DNA from: Oxalobacter formigenes
GTDB taxonomy: Bacteria; Pseudomonadota; Gammaproteobacteria; Burkholderiales; Burkholderiaceae_D
Direction of reading: 5' to 3'
Assembly (NCBI RefSeq): GCF_002127965.1
Contig: NZ_CP018787.1
Location: forward strand, 1,674,001-1,738,000
Length of the DNA stretch: 64,000 nt
The notes under the pieces are model-generated. The model made no database searches and was not told the DNA's origin. It saw nothing but the letters and a program-made list of their open reading frames with translations. Below, in pieces: positions 43,626 to 53,415 of the stretch (the first letter of the stretch is position 1; each line of letters starts with the position of its first letter). The position numbers were made by a program, and so were the translations under genes.

Positions 43626-43645
43626 TCCGGCATTCGTTTCAGAAG

Positions 43646-43673
43646 AAAAAAGCACCCTTTCGGGTGCTTTTTT
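43646..43673. terminator. Terminator after the Sel1 gene
   Basis: AAAAAAGCACCC (43646-43657), loop TTTC, GGGTGCTTTTTT (43662-43673). Also serves the converging DUF2806 gene. Confidence 0.9.
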
Positions 43674-43712
43674 ATACATTTTTCTCTTTCAAGAATAATC
43701 AAAATTTTTTAA

Positions 43713-44753
43713 TTAATCCGGCCTCCCAACTACAGTAACTTTAACAAACTTATTTGACGCATCCATTTTAAATATAGTGACTTCATCATTAATTATTAGA
43801 TCAATATACCTGAATAGCAATTTAGAAAAATTGATCGCTTTATCTAAAGTCACATTTTTTGAAATTTTATATAAATCCTTGCCGACCGTAGTTAGTTTCC
43901 CGACGGGTAAATCATGACTCTTTTCTATAATAAAGGATAAAAAATATTCACCGTATTTCAATTCGTGTTGTTGACATATTAAATCTATCTCGTTATTAAG
44001 AGATAACGTCCCGGTCGTTGCCATTTCAAAATTTGAAATAAATCCCAACTCCCCAAGAACAGATATATTATTAATATCATATTCTTTCTTTTTACCATCA
44101 AATTTATTATCAAACTTCCATACGCTCAAGAAATATTGGTCATCAATGACATAATCACAGAGTTCAGAAAAAATTTCAGCTTCAGCCATTGACACATTCT
44201 TCAGTACATCAAGCGTCCTTAAGCTAATAGATCCTGGCCTGATTATTTCTTCAGCCAGAATATTTCCCCAAAGCTGCTGCAACTCCTTCTCACTAATAAA
44301 CTGGGCTTCATGTCTCCAGCGATTGAATAAGGTTTGCGAAGGAATTTCATTTTCTGAATATTCAGGTATATCCGGTTCAGACTGAATTCTCTCGTATGCA
44401 ATCCCCAAACTGGCCAGCAGGTTTTTTTCACTCTCCTCCATCATCGGACGCATGAGGTCAAGATCGCCATTTTCCTTGTGACTTCCGTTCCGGGGGGATG
44501 AGGCAGGCAACAAATGTCTGGCTTCCTGATATACCTCGCAAGCCTCCCTGAACGTTTTCGCTCGGGATAAAACTTTATATCTTTCAATATCCGCTTCCCG
44601 CTTTCCAAAAACAAGATTGAACAATCTTGACAGCCCGGAAACAGTCCCTTTGGATATTATCGTGCTGGCCTCGGTCACATCGGCTTTTATGTCGACCTTT
44701 GCCTGAACAGGAAGAATTGAATCGCTCAATTTAGAAGGATTTATTTTGTACAC
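43713..44753 (-). CDS. DUF2806-domain protein
   Basis: 346 residues, low GC. The C-terminal half matches DUF2806: FNRWRHEAQFISEKELQQLW, GNILAEEIIRPGSISLRTLD and VSMAEAEIFSELCDYV. The start is GTG at 44753, because a stop lies directly upstream in the same frame. The N-terminus has a charged coil (GKREADIERYKVLSRAKTF). Biochemical function of DUF2806 is not established; several members are found in mobile or defence-type islands. Cytoplasmic. Confidence 0.72.
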   Translation of the reverse strand: MYKINPSKLSDSILPVQAKVDIKADVTEASTIISKGTVSGLSRLFNLVFGKREADIERYKVLSRAKTFREACEVYQEARHLLPASSPRNGSHKENGDLDLMRPMMEESEKNLLASLGIAYERIQSEPDIPEYSENEIPSQTLFNRWRHEAQFISEKELQQLWGNILAEEIIRPGSISLRTLDVLKNVSMAEAEIFSELCDYVIDDQYFLSVWKFDNKFDGKKKEYDINNISVLGELGFISNFEMATTGTLSLNNEIDLICQQHELKYGEYFLSFIIEKSHDLPVGKLTTVGKDLYKISKNVTLDKAINFSKLLFRYIDLIINDEVTIFKMDASNKFVKVTVVGRPD

Positions 44754-44810
44754 TCATCAATATTACACTTTTTACAACCCGCTTTTATCCATAAAATTAC
44801 CTGAAAGAAA

Positions 44811-44839
44811 AAAACCTCTCCACAAGATGGAGAGGTTTT
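44811..44839 (-). terminator. Terminator of the Sel1 lipoprotein gene
   Basis: AAAACCTCTCC (44811-44821) and GGAGAGGTTTT (44829-44839); T-run on the minus strand after the gene at 44859. Confidence 0.88.
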
Positions 44840-44858
44840 CAAATAACACGCATATCGT

Positions 44859-45758
44859 TCATTTCTGTTTTTTCTGTCGCGCCTCGAAATCCATCAGAGC
44901 CTTGACCAGAGTATCCGACTTTTTGCTATCGGCCGCCTGTTTATAACAAGCGTGGGCTTTTTCAATGTCTTCAGGAACAATAATGCCTTCTTCATAAAAC
45001 GTTCCCAATTGATACTGCGCGGCCGGGTTGCCCTGTTTTGCCGATTTCTCATACCAGTCAAAGGCCGCTTTCATGTCCGGGGAATCAGCATATTGATTGA
45101 ATACACCCATCAGGACTTCCCCCAGATCGTTTCCCTGATCCGCTGATTTTTGCGCCCATATCCGGGCAGCCTTCCTGTCAGCCAGAACGCCCTGCCCCGT
45201 ATAAAGCAGGAACGCCATAACCGCCTGTGAATTCGCATCACCCAGTTCAGCCGCTTTTTCCGCCCACTTTGCGGCTTCGCTGAAGTCTTGCAGGGTTCCT
45301 TTTCCGGAATAGTACATTGTGGCCAATGATCGCGTTAAATATTTCTTGTCAGATTCAGTCAAATCAGTTTTTTCACTTTCATCGGACGCTTTTTTAAACC
45401 ATTTCAATGCTTCTGCAAAATCCTGCTTCACACCTTTTCCCATTACGAAACACGAACCGGCCAGTAAATAGGCATTGTTATTACCACCTTTTGCTGATTT
45501 TATATAATGCGTACATGATCTCCCAAAATCTTGATTAACGCCTTCACCTTTACGAAATATTTCTCCAAGATAGAATGCGGCACTGGAACTGCCGCCATCT
45601 TCAGCTTTCTCCAATAAGGGAATTGCTTTTTGATATTCCCCATTTTTATAATGTTGAATACCTTTATTTTCGCTTTCCGAATCAATATTGCCTGTACACG
45701 CCGTTAAAAAACTTAAGGTAATAAAAATAAGTGCGAATTGATAGATGGTTTTCTTCAT
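44859..45758 (-). CDS. Sel1-repeat lipoprotein, candidate immunity protein
   Basis: 299 residues. Signal peptide with lipobox LTAC (Cys21), so a lipoprotein facing the periplasm. Then about seven Sel1-like repeats (SAAFYLGEIFRKGEGVNQDF, AYLLAGSCFVMGKGVKQDFA, SLATMYYSGKGTLQDFSEAA, AQYQLGTFYEEGIIVPEDIE) and a basic tail. It starts 30 bp after the effector-like gene at 45789-46831 in the same direction. Exported Sel1 proteins are known as partners or immunity factors of envelope-targeting effectors, so this role is likely here but not proven. Confidence 0.8.
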   Translation of the reverse strand: MKKTIYQFALIFITLSFLTACTGNIDSESENKGIQHYKNGEYQKAIPLLEKAEDGGSSSAAFYLGEIFRKGEGVNQDFGRSCTHYIKSAKGGNNNAYLLAGSCFVMGKGVKQDFAEALKWFKKASDESEKTDLTESDKKYLTRSLATMYYSGKGTLQDFSEAAKWAEKAAELGDANSQAVMAFLLYTGQGVLADRKAARIWAQKSADQGNDLGEVLMGVFNQYADSPDMKAAFDWYEKSAKQGNPAAQYQLGTFYEEGIIVPEDIEKAHACYKQAADSKKSDTLVKALMDFEARQKKQK

Positions 45759-45788
45759 TTATAAATATTTTGTAATTTGAATAATCGA

Positions 45789-46831
45789 TTATTGCCTTCC
45801 ATTATTTTTTATATTATTACCCTTATTTTTAAAATAATCTACAGTGCCATCTATTAAATTATCACTCAGATTTCCACCCACAACATCCTGAATCGTTCTT
45901 AATATCAACCCTTCAGTCCCATTTCGGGTCTTACCGGTTATTACCGTTCCCAGCATTCCCTTCAGAGCGCCCTTGAATATATCCCCCAAAACCCCCTGTC
46001 TGGCATATTCCTTTGCCATGATGTATCGCGCTTCTTCCGGGTCACGCACTTCTTTTTTGATACGCACGTAATCCGGGTCGAGCAGCATGACCCCTTCCGG
46101 CTTAGCCGACAGTCTGTCCATCTCACTGTCGACCCTCTTTGTGTAAGCGGCCATTCCCCCTTCGACCCCACTGATGACAAGCGCCGCCGTTCCTCCCTTG
46201 ACCCTGCTAGCGACGGCAGCACCGGCCAGCGTATGCGGCAATTCATTCAAAAATGCTCCCGCTCCCTTGACAGACAGATAACCGGGATTGTCCAGACTGG
46301 CATTTTCATTGTCCTGACTTCTTGATTCCAGATGGCCTTTTACTTTATCCCTGAAATATTTTTTGAGTTTGAAGCCGCTGTATCCAGTCAGGTCTCTCAC
46401 ATAGTTCCTGCCATTGAACTGATTTTCAAAAAGAGAATAAGGCGCAGGCAAAAACAGGGCATTGTTTATTTTCCTTGCATCTTCCAAAAGATCCAGAGTG
46501 GTAGCCGCTTCGTTCCCCAGTTCGTATCCCCCGGCCATACCCGAATGGTACATATCCCTTAATCCCTGACCGAATGCCGATTTGTCCCGGTCTTTAATGC
46601 TTTGCGCCCAATCCCCCTGCATGGCATTGTCACTTTCGCGTTTGGCTCCCATGTACATCCCGAGTATGCTTTTTTGCTCTTCTCCGGGTGCAGAAAGGCC
46701 GTTGGCAAAACGCTGTTCCTTTTCGTTTCCTTTGAAAAATCGTTCCAGAAAGGCAGCGGTTTCTTCTATCCGTCTTTCGGATTCTTCGTCTGTCCTGCTT
46801 TTATGGCCGATGGTGAAGCTTCATCAGGCAT
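45789..46831 (-). pseudogene. Effector-like protein with a frameshift near the N-terminus
   Basis: The ATG at 46831 with AAAGGAGG gives MPDEASPSAIKAGQTK and a stop after 22 codons. The remainder is open in another frame, from about TIGHKSRTDEESERRIEETA to RNGTEGLILRTIQDVVGGNL. One extra A in the AAAA run near 46796 would join them (AIKSRTDEESER). Length 1043 bp also lacks one base for a whole frame. The glycine-rich hydrophobic parts (GAAVASRVKGGTAALVISGV, GDIFKGALKGMLGTVI) resemble the pre-toxin region of locus 1 in style. No known domain. It may be truly decayed, an assembly error or rescued by slippage; a shorter product from 46658 is possible. Confidence 0.6.
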
Positions 46832-46856
46832 GAAGACCTCCTTTTTCGGATTAATC

Positions 46857-46890
46857 ATATATGGCTATTACAAGCCTTATATGGTTTACA
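46857..46890 (-). promoter_or_regulatory. Promoter-region motif shared with cI and the RNase toxin locus
   Basis: CCTTATATGGT (46875-46885) with a related TATATGG 20 bp away (46858-46864). On the minus strand TTGATG, 16 bases, TGTAAT may be the promoter of the effector-like gene, with the motif between the boxes. Matches 25876-25886 exactly. Confidence 0.6.
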
Positions 46891-47171
46891 TCAAATCAAG
46901 AGAATAGCCAGCCGATGTCGAAACAATAAATCCCTGTCGCTTCGTCACAGGTCAATGTCTCTGACAGCAGTCCGCTTTCAGGACAAAGCCGCCCTCATCC
47001 CTTGATATTTTCGATATCCCTGCCGCTGGCCCATCCATTCTTTTGACATTTCGTAAATCAATACTTTGCGCTTGCGTTCCAATAAAGAAAACGGAGAACC
47101 CGAAAAATCGCAATAAACAGACGGCAATCGGTTCCTATAATCGAAAACGTCACCACATCCGGGAGTCAATC

Positions 47172-49220
47172 ATGAACCACATTCGCTCACAGGATTTTGA
47201 ATCGGACAGGGAAAAACGGGCAGTATTGAATGATGGCCTGCGTCAAACACTGATGCAGCTCGACCATGACAACCGCATGAATGGCATCATCAGCCTGCTT
47301 GCCGATCTCGATGGCGCACGCGAAGACTTCGAAACAGCACTCTGGGCCGCTTATGCCTTCAACAATCTGGATACTTACGAATCCTATCTCGAAGCGGAAA
47401 AATGGCTCAAGGGAGTCGAACGCGAAGGTATCCATAGCGGCATCTGGCATTACCGCTATTCGGTGGCGCTCGCCTATCAGGGCAAATACGACGAAGCCCT
47501 GAAAATCAGCGAAAAAGGCACCCGAGTCGAACCCGACTATCCGTGGGGCTGGCTGCAACTCGCCCGCATGCAATACCATGCCGGACAGAAAAACGATGCG
47601 CGTTATTCCATTGAAATCGGGCTGAAGCTCATTCCGGGCGACTATGAATTCCTGACCCTGAAAGACGCCATCGACAACGGACAGGACAGTGAAAGCGTAC
47701 TCGGCCACTACCTGTCTTCTGCCGACGATACCACCGCCGAGCGCTCCCGGCGCATTGCCCGTCTGGCCCACGAAAAGAAACAGTATGAAACCAGACAGGC
47801 GAGAAAAGCCCTGATCGGAAGGCTGAACCGTTATCACGCGGAAAAAAAATTCGACAAGATCGTAGAGGAAATCCAGAACATCCGTCCGGCCGAGCGCGGT
47901 TACGAGCTGACGCTGTTGCTTGCGCGCGCCAACAATAATCTGGGCGAGCATGAAAAAGCCATCGTCCAGTTGAACACCATCACCCATCAGGGTGAAAACG
48001 ATCCCGGCTGGCATTTCCAGATGGGTGCGGCCAGATACTACCTCGGCAAGAAAACCCTCGCCAAAGGCTCGTTCGAACGCGTTCTGGAACTCGACCCGGA
48101 CGATGGCGACGCCTGGCAATACCTGATCTGGAGCTGCAAGGCGACCGGCGACACCTCCCCATTGCTTGAAACCAATGCCACCGTCCCCGGAATTGGCAAT
48201 GCGACAACCTCTGGCCAGCTTCCCGAACTCTACAGCGAGGAAGAGTTGACGGCTGTCGAAAACTACATCGTCCAGACCTTCGGCGAATACGATTTCGTCT
48301 TCCACGAAGTCTTTTCACCGGATGTTCACGTCGATATCGCCATCATCAACCCGACCCGGGCAAGACCGTTCCATACACTCGTCACGATCGGCATGGGCGC
48401 GCACCGCATGAACGTTCCGTCCCACCTCGCCGACAAGAAACTGGAACGCGCCGAAATGATGATCTGCCTCCCGTCCAGCTGGGATATCGCCAACGACGAC
48501 GAAAAATGGTACTGGCCGATGCGCTGGCTCAAAGTCATGGCAAGACTGCCGATCACCAACGACACCTGGCTTGGCTGGGGTCATACCGTCCCGCATGAAA
48601 AACCGTTCGCCAACAACACGGAACTGTCTTCCATCATGCTGATCAATCCGGGGCTGTTTTTCATGGACAGGGAACAGACGCCCTGCCGGTTGCCAAACGG
48701 CGATGAAGTCAGGTTCTACCAGATGGTGCCGCTTTTCGAGGATGAACTGAACTACAAACAGACGCACGACGCCGACAAACTGATCGCCCTGCTGGACGAA
48801 GACGCCATCATCGTCGATGTCAACCGACATTCCGTTTGCACGTCATCCGACAGGAAAAACTGGAAAATCAAACGAGAAAACATCAAACACGTATTGAAAG
48901 ACTGGAAAGGACCGGAAGGCTGTCTCGCCACCGACCGCATCATGGTCGACGGCAGCAGGATCGGATACATGTACCGTGAAGAACCCGATCCGGACATGCC
49001 GGACTCCGGCTGGCGGTTCACCGCCGGTGACGAATCGTCCGACTACATGATGGACCCCGACAAGGCAGGCATCTACTCACTGAACACCGTCTGCAACTAC
49101 GATCCGGACATCATCCCGCTTCTGGATGCCCCCTACGGCACGGCTTACTATCGCGACGAAACGGGCCACTTCCACCAGACGGACATGGAAGATGGAGAGG
49201 ATGACGAACCCTTCCAGTAA
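47172..49220 (+). CDS. TPR - SUFU - DUF2185 protein (immunity-type architecture)
   Basis: 682 residues from the ATG at 47172 (GGGAG upstream). Residues about 40-340 are TPR-like helical repeats (YRYSVALAYQGKYDEALKIS, HFQMGAARYYLGKKTLAKGS). About 365-545 is a Suppressor-of-fused (SUFU) domain (ENYIVQTFGEYDFVFHEVFS, FHTLVTIGMGAHRMNVP, RAEMMICLPSSWDI). The C-terminus, about 575-675, is a DUF2185 (Imm33) domain (GPEGCLATDRIMVDGSRIGY, DSGWRFTAGDESSDYM, GIYSLNTVCNYDPDIIPLL). SUFU and DUF2185 are both immunity-associated in polymorphic toxin systems. No toxin adjoins it; cytoplasmic. Confidence 0.8.
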   Translation: MNHIRSQDFESDREKRAVLNDGLRQTLMQLDHDNRMNGIISLLADLDGAREDFETALWAAYAFNNLDTYESYLEAEKWLKGVEREGIHSGIWHYRYSVALAYQGKYDEALKISEKGTRVEPDYPWGWLQLARMQYHAGQKNDARYSIEIGLKLIPGDYEFLTLKDAIDNGQDSESVLGHYLSSADDTTAERSRRIARLAHEKKQYETRQARKALIGRLNRYHAEKKFDKIVEEIQNIRPAERGYELTLLLARANNNLGEHEKAIVQLNTITHQGENDPGWHFQMGAARYYLGKKTLAKGSFERVLELDPDDGDAWQYLIWSCKATGDTSPLLETNATVPGIGNATTSGQLPELYSEEELTAVENYIVQTFGEYDFVFHEVFSPDVHVDIAIINPTRARPFHTLVTIGMGAHRMNVPSHLADKKLERAEMMICLPSSWDIANDDEKWYWPMRWLKVMARLPITNDTWLGWGHTVPHEKPFANNTELSSIMLINPGLFFMDREQTPCRLPNGDEVRFYQMVPLFEDELNYKQTHDADKLIALLDEDAIIVDVNRHSVCTSSDRKNWKIKRENIKHVLKDWKGPEGCLATDRIMVDGSRIGYMYREEPDPDMPDSGWRFTAGDESSDYMMDPDKAGIYSLNTVCNYDPDIIPLLDAPYGTAYYRDETGHFHQTDMEDGEDDEPFQ

Positions 49221-49237
49221 ACACCTCTTCACCAACA

Positions 49238-49268
49238 GGAAAACCGGCTTTAAAAAAGCCGGTTTTTC
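49238..49268. terminator. Bidirectional terminator
   Basis: AAACCGGCTTT (49241-49251), loop AAA, AAAGCCGGTTT (49255-49265), flanked by A- and T-runs; between converging genes. Confidence 0.9.
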
Positions 49269-52200
49269 TTATTTCAGCCAGCGGTTCAACACCTGATAGA
49301 GAACGGACAAATCAATCGGCTTGGCGATGTGTTCGTTCATACCCGCATCGATGGCTTTTTTGATATCTTCCGGAAAAGCGTTCGCTGTCATGGCGACAAT
49401 CGGGAGCGTCAACACGTCATTACGCGGCAACTCCCGGATATGATGTGTCGCGACATAACCGTCCATCACCGGCATCTGGATATCCATCAACACCATGTCG
49501 TAGTACCCTTCCGGTGATTTTTCGACTTTCGCCACCGCTTCGGCACCATCCTCGGCCGTCTCGACCATTGCTTCCGTCATCTTCAGGATCTCGGCGGCGA
49601 TTTCCAGATTCAGTTCATTATCCTCCACCAGCAAAATCCGCTTGCCGGTAAAGTCCGTCCTCATCGACGCATCGCTTGCGTTTTCCGGTTCCCTGTTCAA
49701 AGCCGTCAGGATGGAAACCAGCTTTTCCGTTCCCAAAGGCCATGCAATCACCGCATCGACTTCCGGAACCCGGGCAATGCCGTCCGGATTGTCCGAACAC
49801 AATACCAGTCTGACAGCATGTTTTTCACGCAGTCGGACCCGGCGGGCAAACTCGGACGCCTCCATATCGACAATTCCGCCATTCATAAGAACAGCGTAAT
49901 AAGGATGATCCGATTCATCCGCATCGACAATCCGGCCCAGTGCCTCGCGGGCCGACCCGATTTGCTTGGTCACAACACCCAGTCCGTTCAACATGGCAAC
50001 TGTTATTCTACCGCGTTCGGCATCATCGTCCACCACCAGAACCGGCTGCCCCCTCAAAAAGCCCGTATCCATCCCCGAATCGACCGGCTGATGCTTCAGA
50101 TGGACCGTTATCGTGAACGTCGAACCGACGCCCCGCTCACTCTCGACATCAAACGAACCGTTCATCATCTCGACAATCGCCTTGGAAATCGGCATGCCCA
50201 GACCGGTGCCCGAAATCTTGGATGTCATACTGTTGTCTTCGCGTTCGAACGGCACGAAAATCTTCTTCAGGTATTCCTTCGACATGCCGATCCCGTCGTC
50301 CGAAAAAACGAGACGATAGCAGCCGTAACCGGCAAACGTGGACGGCGACTCGGACACGTCAATCCCGATATGGCCCCCGGCAGGCGTGAACTTGACCGCA
50401 TTGGACAGGATATTCATGAATACCTGTTGCAGGCGAAGCTGGTCCCCTTCCACCCTTTCGTGAACATCGGAAGCCACAGACATCCGTACGGCATGCTGGC
50501 GCGACTTCAGATCTGGCATCACAATATCGACCACGTCTTTCAACAGCGACACCAGATTGAAGCGCTCGGAGACCAGCACAATCTTGCCCGAATCGATTTT
50601 CGACATATCGAGCACATCGTTGATCAGGCCGAGCAAATGATGCGACGCGACCGTAATCTTGGAAAAATATTCCTTCATCCGGTCGGGGTCATGCCGGTAT
50701 TTTTCCGCAATCATCGCCAGCCCGATAATCCCGTTCATCGGCGTGCGCATATCATGGGACATTTTAGAGAGGAAATCCGATTTCGCGTTATTGGCCTTTT
50801 CGGCAACCATCAGCGCATCCGTCAGCGTCTGGCGAACCCTTTCCTCTTTCAGACGCATCTCATGAATATCACGCACGGTCAGAAGCAGACGGTCGTGGAA
50901 ACCATTGAAATAACTGACCTTGCCTTCCTTGTAACGGGGTGGATTATCGGTGGAACGGTAATAAAAAGAATAATTCCCGCCTTCCCTGTCCAGATTGACC
51001 TTCATGCGACGGATATTGAACTCTTCTTCAATCCGGCTCCGGTCATCGGGATAAACGAACTTCTCAATAAACAACCGGTTGCCTTCAAACAAATCGCCGG
51101 ACAAGGGCATACCCCGCGTATCGACATCATCCGAAAAACGCATCGTATATACATTCCTCTCCACATCCCCCACGCTCATCAGGTCGTAATCGTTATTCAT
51201 GATGTAATCGTAAATGGCGTGCAACTGGATGTTTTCCAGCTCGATATTCTTTTCCCTGGTGATATCCTCGGCCACCCCGACGACAAAAACCGGTTTTCCG
51301 TCCTTTACCGTCACTGTCGACAGGGTCGTGCGGACCCAGACATCCGAGCCCTTGATTTTCAGCTCACAGGAAGACGTTTTTCCACCGCGATGAATCCGTT
51401 CATACATCTTCATCACACTGTCACGACTGACGGGGTCGACAAAATCCTCAACAAAACTCACAGGCATATTCTCGTACCGCGCCTTGCAGTGATACAGCCT
51501 CTGCGCGCGTTCCGGAACGACAAGCAGCCTCTCTTCGGGATAATAGTAAAACTCGCTCGTTCGGGTATGTTCGAGAGAAATCCGCAAAAGTTCGTTACTG
51601 GCCTGAACCTGCTCGGCCAGCATCGCTCTTTCGATCTCCGCTTTCTTGCTATCGTCGATATCGAGAAAAACGCTCTGGAAAACCGTTTCGCCGTCCACGT
51701 CCAGAATGACTTCGGCGCAGCCGATAATCCAGCAAGGCGTGCCATCCTTTTTCAAAAGACGGTATTCGAAATGGGCCTTGTCCCCCACCTCTTTCAGCCC
51801 GGACACTTCCCCGAAAACCTGTGTCCAGTCTTCAGGCGCGACCAGCGACGGGAAATGCCATTCCTTCCTGTTCCAGAATTCCTCCGGTTCATAACCGAAA
51901 ATACGGATCGCCTCATGGTTGGCATTTTTGAAAACCACATTGCCGTTTTCAACAAGCCGGTACTGGACGATCCCGCACATCACCGACTCGAACAGCGAGT
52001 TATAGCGGTTTTTCTCTTTTTCAACCTCGATCAGCCGCTGTTTCTTCTGAAGGTTCTCTTCCTTGAGCTGCGCCAGTTCACTGATATTCTGGTGATATCC
52101 GCGCAATTCGATTTCGCTGCCTTCGCGACGGTACACCTTGCCGCCGCAACGGATATGAATATTGCCCCATTTCGGGTGATGCCAGAGATACTGGACTTCC

Positions 52201-52475
52201 GAAAACTGCCCTGTTTCCAGCATCTTCGCCACACTCGTTTCGACGTAATCCATCGCCTTCGCATCGATACGCGAAAACCAGTGCGAATAACATTCTTCAG
52301 CCGCAGGATGATCGTCAAGACCGAGCAACTGGAGCATCATGTCGCTGGCATACATCCGTCCGACACCGGTTCCTGTATCCACACAAATCGACCAGAGCCC
52401 GGTATTGCTGGTATTCAAGACCTCCTGAACCCAGTCCGGATTGCCGAACAACTGGTTTTCCGTTACGGTTTTCAT
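49269..52475 (-). CDS. Hybrid sensor histidine kinase with PAS domains and two receivers
   Basis: 1068 residues. No membrane helix seen, so a cytoplasmic sensor. PAS-type domains fill residues 15-540 (MLQLLGLDDHPAAEECY, IRIFGYEPEEFWNR, VFLDIDDSKK, VGVAEDITREKN). The HisKA H-box is FLSKMSHDMRTPMNGIIGL, the N-box NAVKFTPAGG, G1 DDGIGMSKEY and G2 GTGLGMPISKAIVE. The first receiver (PVLVVDDDAERGRITVAMLN) has the phospho-acceptor strand YAVLMNGGIVDMEA, with Asn where Asp is expected. The second (RILLVEDNELNLEIA, MVLMDIQMPVMDGYV, PIVAMTANAF) is intact. Signal and partner unknown. Confidence 0.88.
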   Translation of the reverse strand: MKTVTENQLFGNPDWVQEVLNTSNTGLWSICVDTGTGVGRMYASDMMLQLLGLDDHPAAEECYSHWFSRIDAKAMDYVETSVAKMLETGQFSEVQYLWHHPKWGNIHIRCGGKVYRREGSEIELRGYHQNISELAQLKEENLQKKQRLIEVEKEKNRYNSLFESVMCGIVQYRLVENGNVVFKNANHEAIRIFGYEPEEFWNRKEWHFPSLVAPEDWTQVFGEVSGLKEVGDKAHFEYRLLKKDGTPCWIIGCAEVILDVDGETVFQSVFLDIDDSKKAEIERAMLAEQVQASNELLRISLEHTRTSEFYYYPEERLLVVPERAQRLYHCKARYENMPVSFVEDFVDPVSRDSVMKMYERIHRGGKTSSCELKIKGSDVWVRTTLSTVTVKDGKPVFVVGVAEDITREKNIELENIQLHAIYDYIMNNDYDLMSVGDVERNVYTMRFSDDVDTRGMPLSGDLFEGNRLFIEKFVYPDDRSRIEEEFNIRRMKVNLDREGGNYSFYYRSTDNPPRYKEGKVSYFNGFHDRLLLTVRDIHEMRLKEERVRQTLTDALMVAEKANNAKSDFLSKMSHDMRTPMNGIIGLAMIAEKYRHDPDRMKEYFSKITVASHHLLGLINDVLDMSKIDSGKIVLVSERFNLVSLLKDVVDIVMPDLKSRQHAVRMSVASDVHERVEGDQLRLQQVFMNILSNAVKFTPAGGHIGIDVSESPSTFAGYGCYRLVFSDDGIGMSKEYLKKIFVPFEREDNSMTSKISGTGLGMPISKAIVEMMNGSFDVESERGVGSTFTITVHLKHQPVDSGMDTGFLRGQPVLVVDDDAERGRITVAMLNGLGVVTKQIGSAREALGRIVDADESDHPYYAVLMNGGIVDMEASEFARRVRLREKHAVRLVLCSDNPDGIARVPEVDAVIAWPLGTEKLVSILTALNREPENASDASMRTDFTGKRILLVEDNELNLEIAAEILKMTEAMVETAEDGAEAVAKVEKSPEGYYDMVLMDIQMPVMDGYVATHHIRELPRNDVLTLPIVAMTANAFPEDIKKAIDAGMNEHIAKPIDLSVLYQVLNRWLK

Positions 52476-52798
52476 AATAAATGTCCCAGTTCTTTTTCAA
52501 CCCTGATCGTCATGAGAGAAACACTTTTCCTGATAATGATGCATACAGGAAAACATTTTAAACGTTCCGGAAAATAAAAAAAAGTTGCAGAACTGTTAAT
52601 TTTTTTTACAGAATCAGGCAAAAATGGCCAGGATGCCTTTTTTGTGAATCAGACAAGCCATGACCGGACGAAAAAAGACCGGGCAAAAAAAGCGTTTTTC
52701 AGACCATACACTTCATTCATGACAGGACAGTTGCAGATTTATGATATATTCCCGAATCAACAAAACACTTCTTTCAGTCAAAACACTTTTTCTGCAAA
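52476..52798. other. Intergenic region, nothing recognised
   Basis: About 320 bases between the hybrid kinase and the Sel1-like remnant. AT-rich, no gene or strong hairpin seen. Confidence 0.45.
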
Positions 52799-53220
52799 TT
52801 GACTCCTTATCTGAAAAAACTCGTTTTCCTGACAAGCTTTCTGATCCTCTCCCTGGCCCATGCCGGTGAAGTGTTGAAAAAGACGAAAAACGCGTCATCG
52901 AACTGATCCGGGCCAGCGCAGCCCGGAATTGTCCTGCCGGTTTATACAATCTGGCTTCGGCATACCAATACGGTTTGGGCATTCCAAAAGACGAAGAAAA
53001 GCGCATGCAATACCTGACTGAAGCCGCCAGCCTGAATTATTTGCCCGCCGTGTTCGATTTGCTTGCCATTCATGAAACCGTTCTTCCGGGAGAAAAATCC
53101 AGTGAAGAAAAGATTTCGCACTGGCGCAGCAAAATCGACATCGCTTGTCGGCTAACCGAAGAAAAATCCCTGATCTACCTGATAAAAACCGACCTTTTTC
53201 CTGAACAAAAAGGACCTTGA
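52799..53220 (+). pseudogene. Frameshifted exported Sel1-like gene
   Basis: A TTG start gives a signal peptide (YLKKLVFLTSFLILSLAHAG), but that frame stops soon after. In another frame the text continues as SVEKDEKRVIELIRASAARN, AGLYNLASAYQYGLGIPKDE, EKRMQYLTEAASLNYL, a Sel1-like repeat, to the stop at 53220. The two halves meet at about 52870-52885. So one indel has broken a small Sel1-type exported protein next to the intact Sel1 gene at 53416. No ribosome site seen. Confidence 0.65.
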
Positions 53221-53415
53221 ACCGCTGGAAAAAACTGGCATGACAGCAAAAAAATATTCGTCAAACCACAAATCCCCCATATTGACAACAGCATTCCCGA
53301 TTTTTTGAACAACACTCAACATTTATCAGAACATTGCCCATCCGTTAATTTTATTCTTCAGGAAACACATCCTTACAGGAAATTTTCTTTCACTTCTTTT
53401 TTAACGGGAAATAAA

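Noticed and set aside
42639-43679. Minus-strand open frame opposite the Sel1 gene at 42726
   Set aside because: Phe/Val/Gly-rich shadow generated by Sel1 repeat codons; crosses the terminator at 43646.
47187-48305. Minus-strand frame opposite the TPR-SUFU gene
   Set aside because: Antisense shadow without ribosome site or recognisable domain.
49818-52577. Long plus-strand open frame of 919 codons opposite the hybrid kinase
   Set aside because: It is the shadow of the kinase gene: composition is His/Arg/Ile-rich without domains, no ribosome site, and the minus-strand frame has clear kinase motifs.
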